Positions 6,813-14,486 of a DNA stretch of 14,524 bases are shown piece by piece. Below the pieces are notes generated by a model. The model saw nothing but the letters and a program-made list of their open reading frames with translations. It did no database searches and was not told where the DNA came from. Positions within the stretch are counted from its first letter, which is position 1; each line of letters begins with the position of its first letter. The stretch is taken from assembly GCA_030648705.1 (NCBI GenBank), contig JAUSHF010000050.1, forward strand, positions 1-14,524, in the 5' to 3' direction. This stretch comes from a bacterium (lineage in GTDB: Bacteria; Patescibacteriota; Minisyncoccia; Phycocordibacterales; PALSA-1337). A program made the position numbers and the translations under genes.

Positions 6813-6821
6813 TGCTATAAT
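6813..6821 (+). promoter_or_regulatory. Extended -10 promoter for the membrane-protein/rodA operon
   Basis: TGCTATAAT fits TGnTATAAT, and no clear -35 box is seen. Transcription would start near 6828, giving a leader of about 19 nt without a Shine-Dalgarno sequence before the ATG at 6847. Confidence 0.55.
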
Positions 6822-6846
6822 ATAGAAAAGTAATAATTTAAATTAT

Positions 6847-7716
6847 ATGCAAAAAACAGCAAAAACTTTTCTTTTGGAAGCGTTTAGTATCTATAACAAA
6901 AACAAAAAGATTCTAATATTGATATTAGTGTCTCCTCTTGTGTTAATGTTTTTATCTGAATTAGGAATCAAATTAGTAAGAGGAAATAGTTCGCCTATTA
7001 TGGTGATTCTTTTTGTCTTATTAGTCCTAGTCTATGTAACGGCTATCTTTCTAACAATTTTATCTCAGATTGCTACAATAGACGCAATACATAAAATAGA
7101 TCAAAATCAGCCTGTAGATTTAAAGACTCAGTATAAGATCTCACTGCCTTTATTTTCCCCATTTATATTATTAGGAATCATAACTGCTTTATCAGCCTTT
7201 GGTTCTATTTTCCTACTAATTACACCTCTGGTCTACATCGCTTATTCATTAGCGGTATTCGTATTGGTAATAGAAGGTAAGAGAGGGTTAAATGCTATTA
7301 TTGGAAGTTATTCTTTAGTGAAGGGTAGAATGTTTGATGTTTTTGGTAAATTATTTTTCCTAGTATTCCTATCTCTCTTAGTCTATGTAGTAATTGGTTT
7401 AATTACTTCTCCAATATTAAATTCTTATCAAGGGGTCGCTCTAGCAAATGCAAAGACTATAATATCTTGGGTTACACAGCTCATTGGTCTATGTTTAATA
7501 ACTCCTATTAGTTATCTATATATGTTTGGAATGTATAAAGATCTTAAATTAACAGCTTCCACTGTAGAGACGGATGAAAAGAAGTTAAAAACATGGTTAA
7601 AGGCTTTTATCTGTATAGCTATAATCGCTATTATATCTATCGTAATTGGTATCATCTTACTCATTAATTCTGAGTTTTTTAAGGATTTTATGATTTCTCT
7701 TAATCTAAAAAATTAA
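6847..7716 (+). CDS. Polytopic membrane protein of unknown function
   Basis: A 289-residue, strongly hydrophobic protein with about six or seven membrane segments, near residues 22-42, 50-74, 103-126, 128-142, 166-187, 206-226 and 252-274. Short charged loops separate them, for example DAIHKIDQNQPVDLKTQYK and the basic C-terminal loop KDLKLTASTVETDEKKLKTWLK. There are no catalytic motifs that I recognise. The overall pattern of long paired helices with a conserved GxYxLVKGR-like loop recalls uncharacterised integral membrane proteins common in Patescibacteria, and loosely the membrane domain seen next to some glycerophosphodiester phosphodiesterases, but I cannot assign it. It is first in an apparent operon with the next gene (2 nt gap) and rodA, so a role at the cell envelope is plausible. 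No Shine-Dalgarno sequence precedes the ATG. Confidence 0.8.
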   Translation: MQKTAKTFLLEAFSIYNKNKKILILILVSPLVLMFLSELGIKLVRGNSSPIMVILFVLLVLVYVTAIFLTILSQIATIDAIHKIDQNQPVDLKTQYKISLPLFSPFILLGIITALSAFGSIFLLITPLVYIAYSLAVFVLVIEGKRGLNAIIGSYSLVKGRMFDVFGKLFFLVFLSLLVYVVIGLITSPILNSYQGVALANAKTIISWVTQLIGLCLITPISYLYMFGMYKDLKLTASTVETDEKKLKTWLKAFICIAIIAIISIVIGIILLINSEFFKDFMISLNLKN

Positions 7717-7718
7717 TT

Positions 7719-8489
7719 ATGTTATCTTGGTCATCTAGAAGAAGAATATCATATCTATCGTCTGTGTTGTTAGTGATTTTGGTATTTGTCGGAGGGATTT
7801 ATTTATATTTTTTCTACCATAAACCTACGTGTTTTGATGGTATAAAAAATAGTGGTGAATTTGGTATAGATTGTGGTGGTAGATGTGTCATTCTCTGTCA
7901 GACTGCATTTATTCCTGCAGAGGTAGACTGGGCTAGAGTCGATTTCTTATCTGATGGATACTATAATGTCGGTGCATATATTAAAAATCATAATATAGAT
8001 TCTTTTGTAAAAAGAGCCCATTATATATTCAGAATATATGACGACAAGGGTATTATAATAAACGAGAAAGAGGGTTATGTTTATATACCACCACATAAGA
8101 ATACTTTAGCTTTTGAAAGAGCTGTGTCTGTAGGGAAGAGAACACCAGTTAAAGTGACTTTTGACTTCATAGAAAGTCCTTTTTGGGAGAAATATACTGG
8201 ATTAGATTATAATCTAACTCAAATTAATCCTGTATTATCAGATAAAGATACTGCACCGAAACTTTCTGTTGCGTTGAAGAATGATACTCTAGACGATTAT
8301 AGGAATATAGATGTATTTGCTATACTTAAAGACATCGATGGAAACACCATATCTTTCTCTAGGACGGCTATAGATAAGATTTTAAATGGAGAAAGCAAAG
8401 AAGCTGTTTTTACATGGTCTAGTAAGAGGGATCGAGAAATTTCCTCTTTTGAGATAATACCTGTGATTACCCCCATTACATCGAAGTAA
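7719..8489 (+). CDS. Membrane-anchored extracytoplasmic protein with Cys-rich DCGG motif
   Basis: A 256-residue protein with a basic N-terminus (SSRRR), one membrane segment at about residues 11-33, and then an outside domain. Right after the membrane lies a four-cysteine motif (Cys38, Cys52, Cys56, Cys60; pattern CFDG-x3-SGE-x-GIDCGG-x-C-x3-C), a type seen in secreted proteins of Patescibacteria and archaea and likely to form disulfides. The rest is beta-rich: two repeats of the kind found in FxLYD or CARDB-like adhesive domains are possible (around 70-150 and 170-250, the second with KLSVALKNDTLDDYRNIDVFAILKD as part of a strand-turn-strand pattern). No enzyme motif is visible. It sits between a membrane protein and rodA in the same direction, so a supporting role in wall growth or surface structure is a guess from context. 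Confidence 0.75.
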   Translation: MLSWSSRRRISYLSSVLLVILVFVGGIYLYFFYHKPTCFDGIKNSGEFGIDCGGRCVILCQTAFIPAEVDWARVDFLSDGYYNVGAYIKNHNIDSFVKRAHYIFRIYDDKGIIINEKEGYVYIPPHKNTLAFERAVSVGKRTPVKVTFDFIESPFWEKYTGLDYNLTQINPVLSDKDTAPKLSVALKNDTLDDYRNIDVFAILKDIDGNTISFSRTAIDKILNGESKEAVFTWSSKRDREISSFEIIPVITPITSK

Positions 8490-8497
8490 ATTTCTCA

Positions 8498-8503
8498 TAC
8501 ACT
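8498..8503 (+). promoter_or_regulatory. Possible -10 box directly before rodA
   Basis: TACACT lies 7 nt before the ATG at 8511, the same spacing as the TATAAT boxes at several other starts here. It matches only 4 of 6 consensus bases, so it is weak alone. If real, rodA has its own leaderless transcript besides the operon one. Confidence 0.35.
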
Positions 8504-8510
8504 ACAAAAT

Positions 8511-9620
8511 ATGAGCAGTAAAATGGATTGGATATTATTCGGTGCTGTAATTCCTTTACTCGGATTTGGCATTTTGACTATGAATTCCTTTACTGGAGAG
8601 GGTTCGTTTTTTGAGAAACAGATTATATGGGCGGGTATTTCTTTGGGAGTTTTCTTTTTATTAAGTTTTGTGGATTTTAGTTTTCTAAGGAGGACAAATA
8701 TAGTGATGTTCGCGTATATTTTTGTATCAGTTATTCTGATCATTCTATTTGGTATGGCTCATGTGATTAAGGGTGCACAGAGCTGGATAAGTTTTGGTTT
8801 ATTTTCTTTTCAACCTTCAGAGTTGGCAAAATTAGTTTTGATATTAGTTTTGGCAAAATATTTTTCTAGAAGACATGTGGAAATAGCGAATATAAGGCAC
8901 ATCTTTGTATCTGGTTTTTATGCTTTCTTTGTTTTTATACTTGTGATGTTACAGCCGGACTTTGGATCCTCCATCATTATCTTTTTGATTTGGCTTGGAA
9001 TGGTGTTTGTATCGGGTATTTCCAAAAGACATTTACTTCTGGTCTTCTTAGTAGGCCTCGTGGCCTTTGGTGGATTATGGTTCTTTGGCTTTAAAGATTA
9101 TCAGAAAGCGAGAATTAAGAACTTTATGAATCCTTTGGCGGATATACATAAAACGGGTTATAACGCTTATCAGTCGACTATAGCAGTGGGTTCTGGGCAA
9201 ATCCTAGGAAAGGGTATTGGGTATGGAACACAGTCAAAATTAAAGTTCCTGCCTGAATATCAAACAGACTTTATATTCGCCGCTTTTGCTGAGGAATGGG
9301 GTTTACTTGGTGTCATTACAATGTTTATTCTATTTAGTATCGTCATTTGGAGAATATTGATCAACGCTTACGAGGGGGCTACGAATTTTGAGATATTATT
9401 CGGCTTAGGTTTAGCTGTAATGTTTATTGCACATTTTACTATCAATATAGGTATGAATATAGGTCTACTTCCTGTAACGGGGGTTACTGTTCCTTTCTTG
9501 AGCTATGGAGGAACTCATTTGCTTATAGAGTTTACAGGTCTCGGAATACTGATGGGTATTAGAAGGCACTCTAGATCTATCCATAAAGAATTAATTCAAA
9601 AAGAATTAGTGGGTGTATAG
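8511..9620 (+). CDS. rodA: RodA-type SEDS peptidoglycan glycosyltransferase
   Basis: A 369-residue membrane protein with about ten segments, the usual size of RodA/FtsW/SpoVE. SEDS proteins polymerise lipid II into glycan strands together with a class B penicillin-binding protein. Family marks in order are GAQSWI (89-93 region), QPSELAKL (101-108), QPDFGSS (148-154), RIKNFMNP (201-208), LPEYQTDFIFA (247-257) and GLLPVTGVTVPFLSYGG (318-334). Asp253 in QTDF corresponds to the essential catalytic aspartate of RodA. The GLLPVTG-x-x-x-PFLSYGG form favours RodA (elongation) over FtsW (division). No penicillin-binding protein or mreB gene is seen in the window. The ATG at 8511 lies 21 nt after the previous stop and has no Shine-Dalgarno sequence. 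Its last 15 bp overlap the 3' end of the convergent glycosyltransferase gene. Confidence 0.92.
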   Translation: MSSKMDWILFGAVIPLLGFGILTMNSFTGEGSFFEKQIIWAGISLGVFFLLSFVDFSFLRRTNIVMFAYIFVSVILIILFGMAHVIKGAQSWISFGLFSFQPSELAKLVLILVLAKYFSRRHVEIANIRHIFVSGFYAFFVFILVMLQPDFGSSIIIFLIWLGMVFVSGISKRHLLLVFLVGLVAFGGLWFFGFKDYQKARIKNFMNPLADIHKTGYNAYQSTIAVGSGQILGKGIGYGTQSKLKFLPEYQTDFIFAAFAEEWGLLGVITMFILFSIVIWRILINAYEGATNFEILFGLGLAVMFIAHFTINIGMNIGLLPVTGVTVPFLSYGGTHLLIEFTGLGILMGIRRHSRSIHKELIQKELVGV

Positions 9621-10742
9621 ATTATTGATTTTCTCAATCATTTGCTCTAAAGAGTATTTTGTTTTTACATGATTTTCTAACTCCATGGCAAATTTTTCTC
9701 GCATTTCTCTATGAGAGTATAAAGTGCTAATATTTTCTTTAAGTTTTTCTAGACTATTGGGAGGGGTTAAAAGTCCTGTTTTTTCGTTTATTATAATATC
9801 TCCAATACCCCCTACATTAGTGGCTATGACGGGAATTCTAGCTAGACCCGCTTCTAATAATACATAAGGTAAACCTTCTTTTTTTGATGGTAATACGAAT
9901 AGATCAAAGGCCTTTAGGAGATGGCTAGCGTCTTTAATAAATCCAGTCAAAAATATATTTTTATTTTCACCGATCATTTTTAGGAGATTTATTTTTTCTT
10001 CACCATCGCCGATAATGACTAGCTTCATATTTTTAGTATCTTTTTCTAATTCTAAGAATGCTTTTACTAGGAGTTCCAAGTTTTTATTTTTATGAAGTTC
10101 TGCAATACAGCCGATTATAAAGTCATTTTCATTAAAAGATTGTGAAATGGATTTTTCTATAGCACTTTTTGCTTCGATTTTATTTAAAAAATTTCTAAGT
10201 GATACTCCATTTGGTATTTCTATGATTTTATTTTTTATAATAGGCATCATTAGGGCTTGCTCGGTTTCTCTTCTGGCGATTGTTATCACTTTAGTGGCAA
10301 ATAGACAAGTTAGCCATGAAAAGATGATGATGGCAATTTTTTGATAAAAAGGTCTTTTCTCGTTAAAAGTCCAGCCGTGAACTGTGTAGATAATCTTTGG
10401 GATGTGGAGGAGGCGGCCGGCCAATGCACCAAGGCCGGCCGCCTTTATACTATGTAAATGTAACACATCAGGCTGTACATCATGAATAACCTCATAAATC
10501 TCTCTGAAAGAATTAATTTCTCTAGATAAACTAAAATCTCTTTGTAAATTCTTAATCTCTATTACCTTTATGCCAACATTTTTTAATTTTTCTACCAATT
10601 TTAACTTTTCTACTAATATTCCATTACCACCGAGGGCTACCGTTACTTCATAACCCTTTTTTAGCATTTCTTCGGCTGTATCATATAGATTAACTTGGGC
10701 ACCGCCCCAATTAGACTTTGTTATTACATATAGTATACGCAT
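9606..10742 (-). CDS. GT4-family glycosyltransferase
   Basis: A 378-residue cytoplasmic or membrane-associated enzyme with the GT-B fold: an N-terminal acceptor domain (about 1-185) with the glycine-rich loop NWGGAQ (11-16) and HLHSIKA (95-101), and a C-terminal nucleotide-sugar domain with GDGEE (245-249), LTGFIKD (265-271) and the E-x7-E motif EGLPYVLLE (289-297) of retaining GT4 enzymes. It would transfer a sugar from a nucleotide donor to a lipid-linked glycan; the exact sugar cannot be read from sequence. Its head-to-head neighbour is a polyprenyl-phosphate sugar-phosphate transferase, so both likely build the same surface polysaccharide. The start has TATAAT 6 nt upstream, so the mRNA is probably leaderless. 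Odd points are a six-residue tandem duplication (LVEKLK twice, residues 43-54) and an all-GC inverted repeat within codons for KAAGLGALAGRLL. Confidence 0.9.
   Translation of the reverse strand: MRILYVITKSNWGGAQVNLYDTAEEMLKKGYEVTVALGGNGILVEKLKLVEKLKNVGIKVIEIKNLQRDFSLSREINSFREIYEVIHDVQPDVLHLHSIKAAGLGALAGRLLHIPKIIYTVHGWTFNEKRPFYQKIAIIIFSWLTCLFATKVITIARRETEQALMMPIIKNKIIEIPNGVSLRNFLNKIEAKSAIEKSISQSFNENDFIIGCIAELHKNKNLELLVKAFLELEKDTKNMKLVIIGDGEEKINLLKMIGENKNIFLTGFIKDASHLLKAFDLFVLPSKKEGLPYVLLEAGLARIPVIATNVGGIGDIIINEKTGLLTPPNSLEKLKENISTLYSHREMREKFAMELENHVKTKYSLEQMIEKINNLYTH
10411..10444. repeat. Perfect 12-bp GC-only inverted repeat inside the glycosyltransferase gene
   Basis: AGGCGGCCGGCC (10411-10422) and GGCCGGCCGCCT (10433-10444) are exact reverse complements around a 10-nt spacer. 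Apart from the outer A/T pair, all arm bases are G or C, in a gene that is otherwise AT-rich. The encoded residues (KAAGLGALAGRLL) look normal for the family, so only codon choice is unusual. In RNA it would form a very stable hairpin in the first third of the message. Confidence 0.9.
10581..10616 (-). repeat. 18-bp imperfect tandem duplication within the glycosyltransferase gene
   Basis: Two adjacent 18-bp units (10581-10598 and 10599-10616) match at 16 of 18 positions and each encode LVEKLK. Both differences are third-codon changes, so the duplication is old enough to have collected silent substitutions while keeping the protein sequence. Confidence 0.85.
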
Positions 10743-10748
10743 ATTCCC

Positions 10749-10754
10749 ATTATA
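10749..10754 (-). promoter_or_regulatory. -10 box for the glycosyltransferase gene
   Basis: On the minus strand TATAAT lies 6 nt before the ATG at 10742, so transcription would begin at or next to the start codon. It faces the divergent promoter at 10770-10775 within the same 40-bp interval. Confidence 0.55.
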
Positions 10755-10769
10755 CCTTATTTGTTGTAA

Positions 10770-10775
10770 TATGAT
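10770..10775 (+). promoter_or_regulatory. -10 box for the sugar transferase gene
   Basis: TATGAT lies 7 nt before the ATG at 10783. If it is the promoter, the earlier in-frame ATG at 10771 falls inside the -10 box and cannot be the start of that transcript. Confidence 0.45.
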
Positions 10776-10782
10776 TAGATAT

Positions 10783-12138
10783 ATGAGTATGAATCATAAA
10801 AAAGAGCCGATAATCCTTTTCATAGGTGACATATTAGTGCTTTTTCTATCTTTGTGGCTTACTCTCCTTATTCGCTTTAGAGACCCACTAAATTTTAAGC
10901 TTTTTGTAGATCATTTAACACCTTTCGCGATATTATTCGCGATTTCGATATTGATATTTTTTATTGCAGGTTTATATGAAAAGCATACTGTTTTGTATAA
11001 AGGGAAGTTACCTCAAATAATTCTAAATTCTCAAATTACTAATGCTGTGGTCGCTATATCTTTGTTCTACTTCTTTCCTCATTTCATAGTGGCTCCGAAA
11101 GTAACCTTATTTATATATTTAGTTATTTCATCACTGTTAATCTCTTGGTGGAGAATGAAGGGCGTTTCTAGATTTGAAACTAAGAAAAAAGAAATCTCTA
11201 TAGTGATAGGACGCGGACCCGAAATAGATGAAATGGTTAAAGAGATAAACAATAATTCTAGATACGGTATTTTCATAGATGAAGTCATCGACCCAGACAC
11301 TTTGCCAAGCCATTATGATATAAAACAAATGTTAGAGAGTGCGAAAGTCAATAATATTTCTTTGTTTATTATAGATACTGCTAATGAGAAGACAAAAGTA
11401 TTCCTAGAAGCCTTCTACAGAATGATCTTCTCTGGTGTAAGATTCGTGGATTCCAGAGAGCTTTATGAAGAAGTATTTGGTAGAGTACCTTTATCTCTCG
11501 TAGATTATGATTGGTTTTTATCAAATATTTCTTTATATCCCAAGCCTATTTACAGTTTGGTGAAAAGAATAATGGATATATTAATTTCAGGAATATTGGG
11601 TTTAATTTCTCTCATATTTTATCCATTTGTTTATTTGGTTATAAAGATTGAAGATAAAGGTCCACTTTTTATATTCCAAGATAGAATAGGTAAGGGTGGA
11701 AAGCGTATCAGAATAGTTAAATTTCGTTCAATGTCCAGAAATGATAATGCAGAAGATTATGATAATAAAGTAGTAGAAAATAAAGTTACTAAAGTCGGGT
11801 CGTTCCTCAGAAAGACTAGAATAGATGAATTACCTCAGCTTTGGAATGTTTTCAAAGGCGATCTTTCATTGATCGGTCCTCGTCCAGAATTACCAAAGCC
11901 TGTAGAACTCTATGAAAAAGAGATATCGTATTACAATGTTCGTCATTTAATTACTCCTGGTTTGTCCGGCTTTGCACAGATATATCATGAAAATCCTTCT
12001 CATCACAGCTTTGAAATCAATGAAGCTAAAAATAAATTATCTTACGATCTCTTCTATATAAAAAATCGTTCACTAATATTAGACCTTAAAATAACATTAA
12101 GAACAATTAAGATACTTTTGACTTTTGTGGGCCGATAA
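10783..12138 (+). CDS. Polyprenyl-phosphate sugar-1-phosphate transferase (exopolysaccharide initiation)
   Basis: A 451-residue membrane enzyme (455 if the ATG at 10771 is used). The N-terminus has about four membrane segments (roughly residues 8-30, 46-65, 82-100 and 107-123), then a Rossmann-like middle domain (about 137-235, CoA_binding_3 type and rather degenerate), then the catalytic bacterial sugar transferase domain. Marks of the latter are KRIMD (261-265), a re-entrant hydrophobic helix, FQDRIG, KFRSM, RKTRIDELPQLWNVFKGD with the Asp-Glu catalytic dyad in IDE, LSLIGPRPE, and HLITPGLSGFAQI. It moves a sugar-1-phosphate from a nucleotide sugar to undecaprenyl phosphate, the first step of surface polysaccharide assembly. 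The 10783 start is chosen because of a -10 box 7 nt upstream; no Shine-Dalgarno sequence supports either start. Its divergent neighbour is a glycosyltransferase, probably of the same pathway. Confidence 0.9.
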   Translation: MSMNHKKEPIILFIGDILVLFLSLWLTLLIRFRDPLNFKLFVDHLTPFAILFAISILIFFIAGLYEKHTVLYKGKLPQIILNSQITNAVVAISLFYFFPHFIVAPKVTLFIYLVISSLLISWWRMKGVSRFETKKKEISIVIGRGPEIDEMVKEINNNSRYGIFIDEVIDPDTLPSHYDIKQMLESAKVNNISLFIIDTANEKTKVFLEAFYRMIFSGVRFVDSRELYEEVFGRVPLSLVDYDWFLSNISLYPKPIYSLVKRIMDILISGILGLISLIFYPFVYLVIKIEDKGPLFIFQDRIGKGGKRIRIVKFRSMSRNDNAEDYDNKVVENKVTKVGSFLRKTRIDELPQLWNVFKGDLSLIGPRPELPKPVELYEKEISYYNVRHLITPGLSGFAQIYHENPSHHSFEINEAKNKLSYDLFYIKNRSLILDLKITLRTIKILLTFVGR

Positions 12139-12162
12139 ATTTGCCATTTTCCTAAAAGCGAA

Positions 12163-12180
12163 TATAATAAGCCGTATAGT
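12163..12180 (+). promoter_or_regulatory. Candidate -10 boxes before secD
   Basis: TATAAT (12163-12168) and TATAGT (12175-12180) both lie upstream of the ATG at 12189. The second has the 8-nt spacing seen at other leaderless-looking starts here; the first is a better match and would give a leader of about 14 nt. The 50-nt gap from the previous stop has no visible terminator. Confidence 0.45.
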
Positions 12181-12188
12181 TGAAAAAT

Positions 12189-13556
12189 ATGAAAAACATA
12201 AGAATTATTGCCGCTCTACTCTTAATTGCTGGAGCTGCCGTGGGTTGGTTTGTATATTCCTCTGAAATGGCTACTGGCGAAGAAGCCACTAGCAAATTTC
12301 GCTTAGGTCTAGATTTAAACGGTGGATCACATTTAGTATATAAGGCTGATGTATCAAAGATACCAGCTGGAGATGTGAATTCTGCTATGCAGACTTTGAG
12401 AGATGTTATTGAACGTCGCGTTAACTTATTCCAGGTATCAGAACCTATTGTTCAGATAGAGCAGGGTGGCTCTTTAGCTGAAAAGGGAGGTGAGCATAAA
12501 CTGATCGTTGAGCTTCCAGGAGTTACTGATTTGAATGAGGCTATAAAAATGATAGGTCAAACTCCTATCCTAGAGTTTAAACTCGTTGATGAAAAAATAG
12601 CAGAACAAATACAGTCTATAACAGCATCCAGTACAGAGGAAATATCTACAAGTACTATGATGTCTCTATATTCACAGCTCTATATTGAGACTGGCCTAAC
12701 AGGTTCTTTGCTTCAAAAATCTCAGCTCACTTTTAATCCTACTACTTACGCTCCAGAAGTCGGAATAGCTTTCAATGACGAAGGAAAAAATATATTTGCA
12801 AAAATTACAAAAGAACATAAAGGGGAAATGCTCGCTATATTCCTAGACGGTGCGGTCATTTCAAGTCCTGTAATACAGACAGAGATTAAAGATGGTAAAG
12901 CCCAGATTACTGGTAAGTTCACAGTTGATGAAGCAAAGAAATTAGTTAGAAATCTTAATTATGGAGCATTGCCTGTGCCTGTGGAATTACTCTCTACTCA
13001 GACTATCGGTGCATCTTTGGGAAATGAAGCTACACGAGCAGGAATGTGGGCAGGTATATATGCTTTTATTATCATCGCTTTCTTCTTAATCGTTTGGTAT
13101 AGACTTCCTGGTTTACTAGCCGTCATTTCTCTCTTGGTTTATGTAGCTATAAACTTAGCATTATTTAAATTTATTCCAGTTACTCTTACTGCAGCGGGTA
13201 TAGCAGGATTTATTCTATCTATCGGTATGGCAGTGGATGCGAACATTTTAATCTTTGAGAGAATGAAAGAAGAGCTTAAGGCTGGTAGAACTCCTGAAGA
13301 TGCAGTTAAAGAAGGATTCGCCAGAGCATGGCTCTCTATTCGCGATAGTAATACATCAAGTCTTATCACAGCAGCTATTTTATACTTATTCCCATCGACT
13401 TCAGTTATCCAAGGATTCGCTTTAGTATTCTTTATTGGTGTCGTAGTATCAATGTTCACCGCTATTACATTCTCCAGAACTCTTCTAATGGCTATTGGAA
13501 TAAAGAAGAATACAGGCTTTAATCACTTTATATTAAGCTCAGGCTTTATTAAATAA
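12189..13556 (+). CDS. secD: Protein translocase subunit SecD
   Basis: A 455-residue RND-type membrane protein that, with SecF, uses the proton gradient to pull exported proteins through SecYEG. After one N-terminal membrane helix comes the family signature LGLDLNGGSHLVY (residues 39-51), then a reduced outside P1 domain (about 55-280) with RDVIERRVNLF and ELPGV. Five membrane helices follow, including GFILSIGMAVDANILIFERM (around 340-359) with the conserved Asp, and the NTSSLITAA segment. It is shorter than E. coli SecD (about 615 residues), normal for small genomes. The frame extends 9 bp upstream to a TTG at 12180, but the ATG gives the better N-terminus. secF follows after 5 nt, so the two are co-transcribed. 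Confidence 0.95.
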   Translation: MKNIRIIAALLLIAGAAVGWFVYSSEMATGEEATSKFRLGLDLNGGSHLVYKADVSKIPAGDVNSAMQTLRDVIERRVNLFQVSEPIVQIEQGGSLAEKGGEHKLIVELPGVTDLNEAIKMIGQTPILEFKLVDEKIAEQIQSITASSTEEISTSTMMSLYSQLYIETGLTGSLLQKSQLTFNPTTYAPEVGIAFNDEGKNIFAKITKEHKGEMLAIFLDGAVISSPVIQTEIKDGKAQITGKFTVDEAKKLVRNLNYGALPVPVELLSTQTIGASLGNEATRAGMWAGIYAFIIIAFFLIVWYRLPGLLAVISLLVYVAINLALFKFIPVTLTAAGIAGFILSIGMAVDANILIFERMKEELKAGRTPEDAVKEGFARAWLSIRDSNTSSLITAAILYLFPSTSVIQGFALVFFIGVVVSMFTAITFSRTLLMAIGIKKNTGFNHFILSSGFIK

Positions 13557-13561
13557 ATTAT

Positions 13562-14467
13562 ATGATCATAGTAAAATACAGAAAAATATTCTACACCATC
13601 TCTGCTCTACTTGTAATACTTTCTATAGTAGCAGTGTCTACATGGGGTCTTAAATGGGGAATTGACTTTAAAGGAGGATCTATATTAGAAGTCTCATATC
13701 CTGAGGGTAGACCATCCGTAGAGGCTGTTAGAGATTTACTAAAGCCTTTAAATATAAATGAATCTGTTCGTCCAGCTGGAGACACTTCATTTATAATACG
13801 CGCTCGAGATTTAAAACAGGAAGAAAAGAATGAAATCACAAAATTATTATCTTTTGATAATACAAAAAAAATAGAAGAGAAACAGTTTAATACTATTGGT
13901 CCAATACTCGGAAATGAGGCAAAGAGAAAGGCTTACGTTTCTATTATATTAGTTATGCTAGCTATCGTTCTATTCGTTACTTTTGCCTTTAGGAAAGTTT
14001 CTAAACCTGTATCTTCATGGAAATACGGAATTATAGCGGTCGTTGCTCTCATACACGATGTCATTATACCTACAGGATTCTTTGCTGTGATGGGGCATTA
14101 TTTCGGATATGAAGTAGATACTCTATTTGTAACAGGACTTTTAGTTATATTAGGATTCTCAGTTCATGACACTATAGTGGTCTTCGACAGAGTTCGTGAG
14201 AATCTTCGCAGAAGTGGGGAATCTAAAGATAAGAAGACTTTTGAACAAATAGTCGGTGCAGGTATAAGTCAAACATTCGTACGTTCAGTAAATACCTCTT
14301 TAACCACTCTATTAGCCCTATTAGCACTTTATATCTGGGGACCCGATGCTACTCGCCATTTCTCTCTAGCTCTGTTAGTCGGTATTACAGCAGGAACTTA
14401 CTCATCTATATTTCTAGGATCACCACTACTAGTAACTGTGGAAAAGTGGCAAGCTAAGAAAAAATAA
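13562..14467 (+). CDS. secF: Protein translocase subunit SecF
   Basis: A 301-residue partner of SecD in the Sec export motor, close to the usual SecF size. Marks are one N-terminal membrane helix (about 9-29), the signature WGIDFKGGS (32-40), a small outside domain ending with TIGPILGNEAKRKA (111-124), then five helices containing ALIHDVIIPTGFFA (Asp166), LGFSVHDTIVVFDRVREN (197-214) and NTSLTTLLALLALYIWG (244-260). The Asp residues in these helices are conserved in the proton path of SecDF. The gene starts 5 nt after secD without a Shine-Dalgarno sequence, so translation may be coupled. The basic C-terminus (KWQAKKK) is cytoplasmic. Confidence 0.95.
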   Translation: MIIVKYRKIFYTISALLVILSIVAVSTWGLKWGIDFKGGSILEVSYPEGRPSVEAVRDLLKPLNINESVRPAGDTSFIIRARDLKQEEKNEITKLLSFDNTKKIEEKQFNTIGPILGNEAKRKAYVSIILVMLAIVLFVTFAFRKVSKPVSSWKYGIIAVVALIHDVIIPTGFFAVMGHYFGYEVDTLFVTGLLVILGFSVHDTIVVFDRVRENLRRSGESKDKKTFEQIVGAGISQTFVRSVNTSLTTLLALLALYIWGPDATRHFSLALLVGITAGTYSSIFLGSPLLVTVEKWQAKKK

Positions 14468-14473
14468 ATATTG

Positions 14474-14479
14474 TATAAT
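14474..14479 (+). promoter_or_regulatory. -10 box for the gene after secF
   Basis: TATAAT ends 7 nt before the ATG at 14487, again the leaderless arrangement. It begins only 6 nt after the secF stop codon. Confidence 0.55.
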
Positions 14480-14486
14480 TTAGGAT

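Noticed and set aside
10147..10344. Plus-strand open frame inside the glycosyltransferase gene
   Set aside because: Shadow of the minus-strand GT4 coding sequence.
11079..11328. Minus-strand frames inside the sugar transferase gene
   Set aside because: Opposite a clear coding gene, without motifs.
13139..13839. Minus-strand frames over secD and secF
   Set aside because: Shadows of strongly conserved genes.
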